The position numbers and the translations under genes are program-made. From Kiritimatiellia bacterium (lineage in GTDB: Bacteria; Verrucomicrobiota; Kiritimatiellia; RFP12; UBA1067), in NCBI GenBank assembly GCA_016302985.1, contig JAEDMN010000086.1:1-12564 (forward strand): a stretch of 12,564 bases of DNA, given 5' to 3'. How positions within the stretch are numbered: position 1 is the first letter of the stretch; every line of letters starts with the position of its first letter. Below are positions 7,301-12,564 of this stretch, in pieces. Below the pieces are notes generated by a model, which was not told the DNA's origin, searched no databases, and saw only the letters and a list, made by a program, of their open reading frames with translations.

Positions 7301-8528
7301 GCCGGACCGCCGCCGCGTCGACCGCGGCCAGGGTGGGGTAGCCGGCGAGAAGGTCGCGCCCGGCCGTCTCCAGGGGGCGCGCCGCGTCGTATGCCGCGGG
7401 CACGCCGGGCTTCCAGCCCTCCGTCCCGGCGCACATCGCGCGCTCGACCATCCCGGACCGCAGGTCGACGGCCTCGTTCAGGGCGCTCCGGCCCGCGGGA
7501 TGCCAGTGGAGCGGGTCGGCGGGGCCCGCCTTGAGCTCGCGCGCGTACTTGCCGAGGCGCGGAAGCGGGGCGCCGACGCGCAGCGCGAGGGCGATGCCGA
7601 GCAGCCAGACCGGCGTCGAGACGTCGCCCGGCAGGACGCCGCGGAACGTGTCCGCGCCCGAGGCGAAGGCCTTCTCCGCCTCCGCGAAGCGACCTTCGAA
7701 GACATCCGTGCAGAGGCCCGCGAAGACCTCCGCGGGCGAGCCGCGCGGCACGGCGGACGCGATGCCGTTCAGCAGGTCGCGCCGGGCGGTCCACACGCAG
7801 AGGGCGCAGTAGGCGCAGAGGAAGGAGGAGGAGGCGCGGAGCCGCGGCGTCAGCAGCAGGCGGCGCGCGACCTCCAGCGCGGGCCGCACGTCGCGCCCCC
7901 GCACGAAGGAGATCTCGAACAGGACCGGCAGCAGCGCCTCGACCGCGCGCGGCGAAAGGTCCTCGGCCGGCACGAAGGCCTCCCCGCGCACGAGGTCCAG
8001 CACGCGGGCGCACGCGGTCCAGTGCACCGAGGCGAGCGCATGGCCCGCGCCGGGCGGCACGCCGTACGCGCCGCAGTCCCCGCCGGCCAGGAGCCCGCGC
8101 AGCGCCTCGCAGACCTGCCAGACATGCATCGGGGTGACGAAGTTCCGCACGGCGTAGGCGAGCTCCGCGCCCAGCCAGCTGCCCGCGAGCCCCCGGCCCA
8201 GCACCTCCGGCGTCGGCCACCAGGCGTGGCGGTTGGCGTCCTCCGCCAGCTGCCGGAGGCCCTTGAGGGTGAAGCCGGCCGCGAGGCGGTAGGCCCGCCC
8301 GACCTCGTTGCGCGCGGCGACGCCCTCCTCGAAGAAGCCCCGCCCGACCATCCCGTCCATCGCCCCGCGCAGCATCGGCAGCGGGAGCGGACGCCCCGTC
8401 GCCGCCTGGGCGTACGCCGAGACGCACGCCGCGGTGTGGTTGCCGGGCAGCACGACGAACAGGAAGAGGACGAAACGCTCGCCCTGGGAGAGTTCGCGCA
8501 GATCGGCCGCGCGCACCATGCCATCCAT
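4368..8528 (-). CDS. SNF2-family DEAD/DEAH-box ATPase (1386 aa)
   Basis: This is a Swi2/Snf2 (RapA-like superfamily 2) DNA translocase with all ATPase motifs. Motif I is ADDMGLGKT with the Walker lysine at about residue 975, motif II DEAQ at 1062-1065, motif III ATGTPVEN near 1087, motif V KAGGTGLNL near 1296, and motif VI QAADRAHRIGQ at 1324-1334. DEAQ in place of DEAH is common in bacterial SNF2 proteins. Residues about 815-885, including WFSVGGEVELDNGRVV and YVRFGENDYVYL, resemble the bacterial SNF2-associated domain. The first 600 or so residues match no family I recognise and are Ala/Leu-rich and helical-looking. Such proteins use ATP to move along DNA and remodel bound proteins; the target is unknown. 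The start at 8528 is supported by GGAGG at 8540-8536, 7 nt upstream. It lies 19 bp after the GltS-like gene and overlaps DUF192 by ATGA, so it sits inside an operon. Confidence 0.92.
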   Translation of the reverse strand: MDGMVRAADLRELSQGERFVLFLFVVLPGNHTAACVSAYAQAATGRPLPLPMLRGAMDGMVGRGFFEEGVAARNEVGRAYRLAAGFTLKGLRQLAEDANRHAWWPTPEVLGRGLAGSWLGAELAYAVRNFVTPMHVWQVCEALRGLLAGGDCGAYGVPPGAGHALASVHWTACARVLDLVRGEAFVPAEDLSPRAVEALLPVLFEISFVRGRDVRPALEVARRLLLTPRLRASSSFLCAYCALCVWTARRDLLNGIASAVPRGSPAEVFAGLCTDVFEGRFAEAEKAFASGADTFRGVLPGDVSTPVWLLGIALALRVGAPLPRLGKYARELKAGPADPLHWHPAGRSALNEAVDLRSGMVERAMCAGTEGWKPGVPAAYDAARPLETAGRDLLAGYPTLAAVDAAAVRRRFPDAEHLEELEAALAKQGAVPLVKSVVREPVWKTALRELSECLPAHGAAKGEQALSGTIGWLMAFTSVPCGDETLCLCERLVPVYRGPRGAEDGSDDKRLTLKGLAAAKYRACLTSCDAEVLQCLLKGAYSPKVAYAVPEEALELLCGHPRLFEGDAGSELKDGEPRRPVALERRPCEMTTEKGPAGEMRLVLPKWMLAPPRETHAIRREAPGRYVYHALPKKVRDVAEVFRRRGTDGALVVPAPALDEARGVLERLAGTMSIAGAFAVDGGGFTRVAGDPAPCVRLVYANEELSLALVVTPLPNRAVAACEPGVGLPERLVQLRGGKTVLLARDFAAEEAAAARVRAALAPFDAWATAKNRWLVKSAEEALDALRALMALEGVRLEWPEGEKVRVAAPAAGGVRIEAAGEDWFSVGGEVELDNGRVVELMALLRALANREGNYVRFGENDYVYLSGELLRRMEALATACGPVGASAATAEVPDAALPMLAKAFADAGDGLPPLPEAMAKRAEGIDAAFAEKVAVPRRFKGTLRPYQEEGYAWLEHLAACGFGACLADDMGLGKTVQVIALLLKRAAEGPSLVVAPASVCVNWVRELGTFAPSLRPVTLWGDRDLASESVGKGDVVVASYGLLVSRAADFEQVAWNGVVLDEAQAVKNAATQRAHVAKNLRAKFRVAATGTPVENHLGEFWSIFSFLNPRLLGSQKDFEARFTEAGYATPLLKRLVEPFLLRRLKRTVLKELPPKTEVTLRVELEPAERAAYEACRREALASLAEKGQTENRISVLAALTRLRRFCCHPSLVIPDQVRSAKLDAVLELLGDLREAGHRALVFSQFTDYLAIVREAVESRKWTYRYLDGSTPAAERAEAVDAFQRGDGDFFLISLKAGGTGLNLTAANFVLLLDPWWNPAVEDQAADRAHRIGQKDPVTVYRVVAADTVEERILDLHGEKRAVSEDLLESATGAPLSTERLMALFG

Positions 8529-8535
8529 TGGGAAA

Positions 8536-8540
8536 CCTCC
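8536..8540 (-). promoter_or_regulatory. Shine-Dalgarno site of the SNF2 gene
   Basis: The minus strand reads GGAGG followed by 7 nt and ATG. It fixes the start at 8528 over the in-frame ATG at 8519. It shows that this organism uses anti-Shine-Dalgarno pairing for some genes, in contrast to the two genes here that begin right after a -10 element. Confidence 0.8.
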
Positions 8541-8547
8541 GCGGAAC

Positions 8548-9897
8548 CTACTTCTTCCGGGCGACGCAGAACGCCGCGGCGCCCCAGACCACCAGCATCG
8601 CCAGCGAAATCAGCCACACGTTCAGCCAGCCGATGCCGTAGACGAGCGTGAAGGCGAGGGCCGTCCAGATGCCGCCGCCCATGAACGGCTCGTGCAGCAG
8701 CTGCTTGTAGCCGAAGCTCATCGCCGCGGGCGTGCGGTTCTCGGGATCGACCGTGCGCAGCAGCATGAGGCCCGTCGCCGTCACGCCGGTCGCCTGCCCG
8801 AACTCCGCGATCGCGCGCTCGAACCAGGCGTCCTTGAAGACGCGCGGCGCCACGAAGAGGACCACCCACGTGCTCCACGCCGCGCCCGCGAGGACGAGGA
8901 TCGCGAGCGGCTGCCAGTTCGCCGCCACGACCTTCAGCTGGATCGTCGCGACGGCCGCGACCACGAGGAAGTCGAGCGCCGCGCCGGAGACGCGCTCCAT
9001 CTGCCCGCGGTCCACGAGCAGGCTGCGCTTCAGCCGGTGCGCGAGGGCCTGCAGCAGCACGCCGCCGACCATGCAGAGCGGGAAGAGCGGGAAGCCCTTG
9101 AAGACGCGGGTCTTCGCCTCGGGGAAGAGGGCGACCTCCGCGGACTGGAAGCCGCGCAGCAGGCCGTAGCCGACGAGGATGGAGATCCCCACCACGGCGA
9201 GGTGCCAGGCGAGCGAGTCGATCGAATCGCACATCACGGTCTGGCGGCCCGCGGCCGGCCGCTGGTCGGGCGGCAGGATGCCGCGGCGCTCGAAGTCCGC
9301 GCGGTCCTCGAACGCGACGACCTGCCTCACGTGCCCCTTCCGGTAAGCCCACTGGATCATCGCCATGCCCAGCACGATGCCGAGCACCATGCCCGCCGTC
9401 GCCATCGTGAAGCCGAGCGCGACGCCGTCCTCCCAGTGGAACGCCTTGAAGCTCTCCACCATGCCGCCCACGGTGCCGTGCCCGCCCTCGAAGCCCATTT
9501 CGAGCAGGTTGCCGAAGGCCGGCGGCACGCCGAAGCACGTCGCGAAGACGAAGCCCGCGAGCCCGAGGCCGACGACGTACTGCCCCCACGCGATGAGCTG
9601 GCCGACGCAGAGCTGCGGGAAGGCGTGGCGGAAGACGTCGCGGACCTTCGGCGTCACCGCGCCGAGGAAGAGCGTCGCGAAGATCACGTTGATGAGGAAG
9701 CCCGGCACCTTCCGCGCCGCCGCCGTGTACTCGGCCGGGATGCGGTCGCCGAGGCAGCTGACGAGCACGAGCCCGACCAGGCCGCCGACCACGGAGCTCG
9801 GCAGGTAGAGCCGCTGCAGGAACGGGACGTTGACGCGGACGATCTTGCCGACGAAGAGCAGGGCGCAGAGCGCGCAGAAGACGACGACGCCCGTCAC
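8548..9897 (-). CDS. GltS-type sodium/glutamate symporter (ESS family)
   Basis: This is a 449-residue inner-membrane carrier, hydrophobic over nearly its whole length, with a hydrophilic loop at about 185-225. Two GltS hallmarks occur in equivalent places of the two halves: GFEGGHGTVGG at 135-145 and EFGQATGVTATGLMLLRT at 365-382. E. coli GltS couples Na+ to glutamate uptake. This protein is somewhat longer than E. coli GltS (about 400 aa), so the substrate could differ while sodium coupling is likely. The start is GTG at 9897: it overlaps the TSCPD stop codon as GTGA and opens with the first membrane helix. Upstream in-frame codons would add a charged Arg/Gly-rich stretch that is merely the TSCPD gene read in another frame. 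A weak GGAAGG lies about 10 nt upstream. The position implies coupling to TSCPD translation. Confidence 0.9.
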   Translation of the reverse strand: MTGVVVFCALCALLFVGKIVRVNVPFLQRLYLPSSVVGGLVGLVLVSCLGDRIPAEYTAAARKVPGFLINVIFATLFLGAVTPKVRDVFRHAFPQLCVGQLIAWGQYVVGLGLAGFVFATCFGVPPAFGNLLEMGFEGGHGTVGGMVESFKAFHWEDGVALGFTMATAGMVLGIVLGMAMIQWAYRKGHVRQVVAFEDRADFERRGILPPDQRPAAGRQTVMCDSIDSLAWHLAVVGISILVGYGLLRGFQSAEVALFPEAKTRVFKGFPLFPLCMVGGVLLQALAHRLKRSLLVDRGQMERVSGAALDFLVVAAVATIQLKVVAANWQPLAILVLAGAAWSTWVVLFVAPRVFKDAWFERAIAEFGQATGVTATGLMLLRTVDPENRTPAAMSFGYKQLLHEPFMGGGIWTALAFTLVYGIGWLNVWLISLAMLVVWGAAAFCVARKK

Positions 9898-10157
9898 GGC
9901 GCCACGACCTTCCCGGCGTTCATCTCCGCCTCGAGCGCGCGCGCGAGCTGGTCCGGGCAGGACGTCCCGCCCCGGCAGACGATGCCCTTCAGCAGCGCGA
10001 CGACGTCCTCGACCTTCCGCCCGACCACGAGCTTCGCCACGCCCTGGGTGTTCCCCGGGCAGCCGCCCATGAACTGGCACGCCGTGACGACGCCGTTCTC
10101 GACCTCGTAGCCAATCGCCTGCGAACAGACGCCCTGTGTCCTGAATACCTTGCGCAT
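9894..10157 (-). CDS. TSCPD domain protein (TIGR03905-like)
   Basis: This is an 87-residue soluble protein. It contains the motif that names the family, TSCPDQLA (residues 65-72), plus GVCS at 9-12, the central FMGGCPGN at 29-36 and LKGIVC at 56-61. Cysteines at 11, 27, 33, 61 and 67 could bind metal or form a redox site. TSCPD domains also occur at the C-terminus of some B12-dependent ribonucleotide reductases, but the function of the stand-alone form is unknown. The start at 10157 is chosen because the similarity begins there and a TAGAAT -10 element ends 7 nt upstream; a longer reading from 10298 would give a Ser/Arg-rich stretch that overlaps the preceding gene. No Shine-Dalgarno sequence is seen, consistent with a leaderless message. 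It overlaps the GltS-like gene by 4 nt (GTGA). Confidence 0.9.
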   Translation of the reverse strand: MRKVFRTQGVCSQAIGYEVENGVVTACQFMGGCPGNTQGVAKLVVGRKVEDVVALLKGIVCRGGTSCPDQLARALEAEMNAGKVVAP

Positions 10158-10164
10158 GACGCTT

Positions 10165-10173
10165 ATTCTACCA
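10165..10173 (-). promoter_or_regulatory. Extended -10 promoter of the TSCPD-gltS-like operon
   Basis: The minus strand reads TGGTAGAAT, a TGn-extended -10 element, in a short AT-richer island inside the 49-bp gap after the glycosidase-like gene. The hexamer ends 7 nt before the TSCPD ATG, the same spacing as at the lyase gene, so the transcript probably begins at the start codon. No clear -35 hexamer is visible. Confidence 0.6.
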
Positions 10174-10206
10174 CAATTCAGCGACACGGAATCGTCCGGC
10201 GCGGAC

Positions 10207-11739
10207 CTAGCGGAAGAGGCCGAGGCGGAGGATCGGGAGGACGCGGGCGGCGAGGTTCGCGTCGAGCTGGAAGAGGGCGACGCCCGCGAAGCCCGCACGG
10301 CGGGCGGCGTTGACCTGGTCGACGACCTGGACGGGGGTGAGCGCGGACTCGTTCGCGCTCACGCCGAGACCGGAGAGGATGCGGCGGGCGCGCGCCTTCG
10401 TGTCGCCCTGCCGCGAGACGAGCGCGCGGTACTTCGCCGCGTTCTCCACGTAGTTCATCGGCGCCACGTAGTCCACGAGGCCCTGGTCGATCCACGCCTT
10501 CCAGTCCTGCGCGACGGCTGCGACGCAGGACGGATGGCTCGGCAGCACGGCCGCCGTGAGCCAGGCCCGCGGGCGCGCCGCGCGGACCTTCGCGCGCGCG
10601 GCCGCGACGAACGCCGTCATCGTCGCGGCGGCCCCGCGGGGCTTCGGCGCGCCCTCCCACCAGCGGACGAAGTCGAGGTGCACCCCGTCCACGGGGTACT
10701 TCCGCGCGAGCTCGTCAATGGCCTGCATCAGGTACCAGCGCAGGTCGGCCCGGGACGGGTCCAGGTAGTCCGTCGGCACGCCCGCCCCGTTCCTCAGGCG
10801 CCAGCCGCGCTTCAGGAACGAGTTCTTCTGGACCGGCGTGGCGCGGGAGGCCGAGAAGCAGAGAATCCACGCGTGCACGCGCACGCCGGCCGCGTGTCCC
10901 GCGGCCAGGCAGGCCGCGAGCTGGTCGCCCGAGGAAAGGCAGGTCTGCGAGACGGGCAGCACGGCGGAGGGGTAGTGCGCGAACCCGGCGCCGGCGACGT
11001 TCACGAAGAGGTCGGTGACGCCGTGCTTCTTCAGCAGACGCATCGTGCGCGGCCAGTCGCCCGGGTACAGTCCGCAGCCCGTGTGGTCCCAGACGGCGTG
11101 GATCTCGCCGGGGCGCGGGCGCTGCGCCTTGCCGTAGGCGATGTCCGCGTCGAGGCGCGCCTTCCGCTTCGCCTCCCACGCGGCCGCGTTCCAGGCGCCC
11201 GGCACCGCGGCGCCGGCCAGGCCCAGCAGCAGGCGCGCCTTCACCTCGTCCGCGTCGCCGGACGCGAACACGTTCGGCACCCACCAGCCCGCCGGCACGG
11301 CCTTCGCGGAGACGGGGCCCGCCGACGCGCGCACGAGCACGGGCACGCCCATGAGGCCGGCGATCCCGGGCGAATAGGACTGTAGCGCGACGAGCTTCCC
11401 GCCGCGCGCGCGGTAGCGCCGCAGCGCCTGCAGCTGCGCCGCGGACGGATTCGGGCAGAGGACGAGGTACACGAGGCGGCGACCCGCGAGCGCGGCGTCG
11501 AGCGCGCCGTCGTCCACCGCGTCCGCCTTCACGCCGCCATCCTTCAGCCAGCGCCCCACGCGGGACGCCAGGGTGTCCGCATAGCTCCGCTCCGCCGCCG
11601 GGCAGGAGTAGACGGACTTCACCACGGCGATCGGCGCGCGCACGGACGCCGCCTTCGCCTTCGGCGCGGGCTTCGCGCCGGCGCACAGGCACGCCAGAAC
11701 GGCGGCCAGCGTCATCTGGACGAGTTTCCCGCTCAACAT
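10207..11739 (-). CDS. Secreted GHL10-type glycoside hydrolase-like protein
   Basis: This 510-residue protein carries an N-terminal export signal (MLSGK, then a hydrophobic stretch to about residue 21, then AKPAPKAKA). VLAC at 14-17 is a possible but imperfect lipobox. Residues about 35-135 resemble a Rossmann/GATase-like domain (LVYLVLCPNPSAAQLQALRRY, then GGKLVAL). Residues about 212-505 form a TIM-barrel of the glycosyl-hydrolase-like 10 (PF02638) type, with VHAW at 288-291, DYLDPSRADLRWYL at 324-337, the hallmark DGVHLDFVRW at 351-360, DYVAPMNYV at 423-431 and GVALFQLD at 486-493. Acidic residues at D351 and D356 are catalytic candidates by analogy. Substrate is unknown. The ATG at 11739 is preferred because AAGGGAG (11751-11745) lies 5 nt upstream; an in-frame TTG 15 nt earlier sits on that ribosome binding site. 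The 38-bp hairpin repeats lie just upstream. Confidence 0.85.
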   Translation of the reverse strand: MLSGKLVQMTLAAVLACLCAGAKPAPKAKAASVRAPIAVVKSVYSCPAAERSYADTLASRVGRWLKDGGVKADAVDDGALDAALAGRRLVYLVLCPNPSAAQLQALRRYRARGGKLVALQSYSPGIAGLMGVPVLVRASAGPVSAKAVPAGWWVPNVFASGDADEVKARLLLGLAGAAVPGAWNAAAWEAKRKARLDADIAYGKAQRPRPGEIHAVWDHTGCGLYPGDWPRTMRLLKKHGVTDLFVNVAGAGFAHYPSAVLPVSQTCLSSGDQLAACLAAGHAAGVRVHAWILCFSASRATPVQKNSFLKRGWRLRNGAGVPTDYLDPSRADLRWYLMQAIDELARKYPVDGVHLDFVRWWEGAPKPRGAAATMTAFVAAARAKVRAARPRAWLTAAVLPSHPSCVAAVAQDWKAWIDQGLVDYVAPMNYVENAAKYRALVSRQGDTKARARRILSGLGVSANESALTPVQVVDQVNAARRAGFAGVALFQLDANLAARVLPILRLGLFR

Positions 11740-11744
11740 TCGGA

Positions 11745-11751
11745 CTCCCTT
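11745..11751 (-). promoter_or_regulatory. Shine-Dalgarno site of the GHL10-like gene
   Basis: The minus strand reads AAGGGAG, then TCCGA, then ATG. It decides the start codon at 11739 rather than the TTG at 11754, which lies upstream of this site. The first hairpin repeat begins only 5 bp further upstream. Confidence 0.75.
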
Positions 11752-11755
11752 CAAC

Positions 11756-11793
11756 GGCGCGACGGGACGTCGCGCCCTACCCCTTCATTCGCT
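11756..11793. repeat. 38-bp tandem repeat, copy proximal to the GHL10-like gene
   Basis: This unit matches the neighbouring unit at 36 of 38 positions and abuts it with no gap. Bases 11756-11776 form an inverted repeat, GGCGCGAC-GGGAC-GTCGCGCC, with a perfect 8-bp stem and 5-nt loop. The remainder contains CCCCTTCATTCGCT, a duplicate of the last codons and stop of trmD. The differences from the other copy are C at 11768 (loop) and T at 11778. No T-run follows the hairpin, so it is not a classical terminator. Confidence 0.93.
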
Positions 11794-11831
11794 GGCGCGA
11801 CGGGATGTCGCGCCCGACCCCTTCATTCGCT
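11794..11831. repeat. 38-bp tandem repeat, copy containing the trmD end
   Basis: This second unit has a hairpin at 11794-11814 with the same perfect 8-bp stem and a GGGAT loop. Its other end (11823-11831) encodes the last two trmD codons and the TGA, so the repeat starts inside the gene. On the minus strand the hairpin begins 8 nt after the stop codon. It may attenuate transcription or protect the trmD mRNA 3' end; that is inference. Confidence 0.93.
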
Positions 11832-12545
11832 GGCGAAGGTGCCGCCCATCTCCAGCAGGTCGGGGCGGCGCCGGCTCGTGAGGTCGATCGCCTGGCGCTT
11901 CCGCCAGCCGGCCGCCTTCGCGTGGTCGCCGCCGACGAGCACGTCGGGCACGGCCATCCCGCGGAAGACGGGCGGGCGCGTGTACTGCGGCGCCTCCAGC
12001 AGGCCCTCCGCGCCGAAGGACTCGTTCGCAGTCGCCTCCGCGCCGCCCCCGAGCACGCCCGGCAGCAGCCGCACCGTCGAGTCGACCATCGCGGCGACGG
12101 GGATCTCCCCGCCCGTGAGCACGAAGTCGCCGAGGGACACCTCGTCCGTCACCAGGCGGCGCACGCGTTCGTCGAAGCCCTCGTAGTGGCCGCAGAGGAA
12201 GACGAGGTGGCCGTAGCCGGAGAACGTCTCGGCCGTGCGCTGCGTGTACGGCTTCCCGGCGGGCGTGGTCATGACGACGTGCGACTCCGCCGTGCCGCCG
12301 GCGTCGCGGTAGGCCGCGAGGCAGTTCTCGACGGCGTCGAACCAGACGTCCGGCTTCATCAGCATGCCCGGTCCGCCGGAATAGGGCTTGTCGTCCACGG
12401 TGCGGCGCTGGTCGCGCGAGAAGTCGCGCAGGTCGACCGTGCGGATGAAGACCTTTCCCGCGCGCGCGGCGCGGGAGATCATGCTCTCCCCGAGGAAGCC
12501 CCGGAACATTTCGGGGAAGACGGTGACGATGTCGACGTGCAGCAT
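11823..12545 (-). CDS. trmD: tRNA (guanine-N1-)-methyltransferase TrmD
   Basis: This 240-residue SPOUT-class enzyme transfers the methyl group of S-adenosylmethionine to N1 of G37 in tRNAs with G36, preventing +1 frameshifts. It is soluble and acts as a dimer. Family motifs are all present: VTVFPEMF near 8-14, DDKPYSGGPGMLMKP at 51-65, the knot motifs LCGHYEGFDERV at 117-128 and SLGDFVLTGGEIP at 137-149, LLEAPQYTRPP at 182-192, and VGGDHAKAAGWRKRQA at 204-219. The length is normal. At the position of the conserved acid in EDSF (Asp169 in the Haemophilus enzyme, the proposed general base) this protein has Glu175 (NESF). The ATG directly opens the first strand. It follows a TGA by one base, so trmD is probably inside an operon, as is usual next to rimM/rpsP/rplS, though those are not in view. 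The stop lies within the 38-bp repeat. Confidence 0.97.
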   Translation of the reverse strand: MLHVDIVTVFPEMFRGFLGESMISRAARAGKVFIRTVDLRDFSRDQRRTVDDKPYSGGPGMLMKPDVWFDAVENCLAAYRDAGGTAESHVVMTTPAGKPYTQRTAETFSGYGHLVFLCGHYEGFDERVRRLVTDEVSLGDFVLTGGEIPVAAMVDSTVRLLPGVLGGGAEATANESFGAEGLLEAPQYTRPPVFRGMAVPDVLVGGDHAKAAGWRKRQAIDLTSRRRPDLLEMGGTFASE

Positions 12546-12546
12546 G

Positions 12547-12564
12547 TCAGGCCAGTCCCATCCG
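12547..12564 (-). CDS. 3' end of an upstream gene (partial)
   Basis: Reading the minus strand into trmD, the frame ending in TGA at 12549-12547 gives codons for R-M-G-L-A-stop. The stop is followed by one base and the trmD ATG, the same TGA-C-ATG spacing seen between the lyase and thiamine pyrophosphokinase genes. In many bacteria the gene before trmD is rimM, but five codons cannot identify it, and the frame itself is only suggested by the junction. Confidence 0.35.
   Translation of the reverse strand, partial: RMGLA

Noticed and set aside
4368..8528. The SNF2 gene as part of a known anti-phage defence system
   Set aside because: No methyltransferase, nuclease, phospholipase D or other partner of known SNF2-containing defence loci is adjacent, so the neighbours do not support it.
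4458..8651. A 1397-codon open frame on the plus strand opposite the SNF2 gene
   Set aside because: It is Arg/His/Ala-rich with no family motifs, and it mirrors a gene with complete SNF2 motifs. High GC makes stop codons rare in antisense frames, so this is a shadow.
9898..10080. An upstream ATG start for the GltS-like carrier
   Set aside because: The added residues are charged Arg/Gly-rich sequence read out of frame through the TSCPD gene. The GTG at 9897 with the GTGA overlap begins the membrane domain.
10194..10206. Hairpin GTCCG-GCG-CGGAC after the GHL10-like gene as a terminator
   Set aside because: The stem is only 5 bp with a 3-nt loop and no T-run follows on the minus strand, so it is too weak to call.
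10158..10298. A longer start for the TSCPD gene
   Set aside because: The extra 47 residues are a Ser/Arg-rich run that overlaps the GHL10-like gene in another frame. Family similarity starts at 10157.
11740..11754. A TTG start 15 nt upstream for the GHL10-like gene
   Set aside because: AAGGGAG lies between that TTG and the ATG at 11739 at ideal spacing for the ATG, and the extra residues add nothing to the signal peptide.

Overview
The window is a GC-rich stretch (roughly 70% G+C by eye) in which every supported gene lies on the minus strand, so transcription runs from high to low coordinates. It carries a secreted heparinase II/III-like lyase, a secreted GHL10-type glycosidase-like protein, NhaC- and GltS-type sodium-coupled carriers, a TSCPD mini-protein and a very long SNF2 protein. 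This mix fits an anaerobic, polysaccharide-using member of the PVC group (Kiritimatiellota/Verrucomicrobiota/Lentisphaerota). That placement is an inference from gene content and base composition, since no rRNA or strong phylogenetic marker is present.

Layout in transcription order. (1) 12564-11823: the last codons of an upstream gene, then trmD (tRNA m1G37 methyltransferase) after a TGA-C-ATG junction. (2) 11831-11756: two tandem 38-bp repeats, each with a perfect 8-bp-stem hairpin; the first copy met in transcription contains the trmD stop codon. (3) 11739-10207: a secreted GHL10-like glycoside hydrolase. (4) 10173-4039: a probable four-gene operon. An extended -10 promoter drives a TSCPD protein (87 aa), which overlaps by GTGA a GltS-type sodium/glutamate symporter. 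A 19-bp gap with a strong ribosome binding site precedes a 1386-aa SNF2-family ATPase, which overlaps by ATGA a DUF192 protein. (5) 4082-3995: a tandem octamer repeat that encodes the tail of the DUF192 protein and forms the leader of the next gene. (6) 3992-2700: an NhaC-type Na+/H+ antiporter. (7) 2688-2549: tRNA-Leu(UAG) with its own promoter and terminator. (8) 2547-38: a second extended -10 promoter directly in front of a heparinase II/III-like lyase, followed by thiamine pyrophosphokinase after another TGA-C-ATG junction.

The two secreted carbohydrate-active proteins and the two carriers suggest glycan degradation and sodium-coupled transport. TrmD and tRNA-Leu belong together only loosely: m1G37 is made on tRNAs with G at positions 36 and 37, and this tRNA-Leu(UAG) has exactly that. 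The most unusual features are regulatory or structural. Two promoters place a -10 hexamer exactly 7 nt before an ATG, which predicts leaderless mRNAs. The octamer array enters a coding region. The 38-bp hairpin duplication starts inside trmD. I found no clear evidence of a CRISPR array, transposon, prophage or recognisable defence island.
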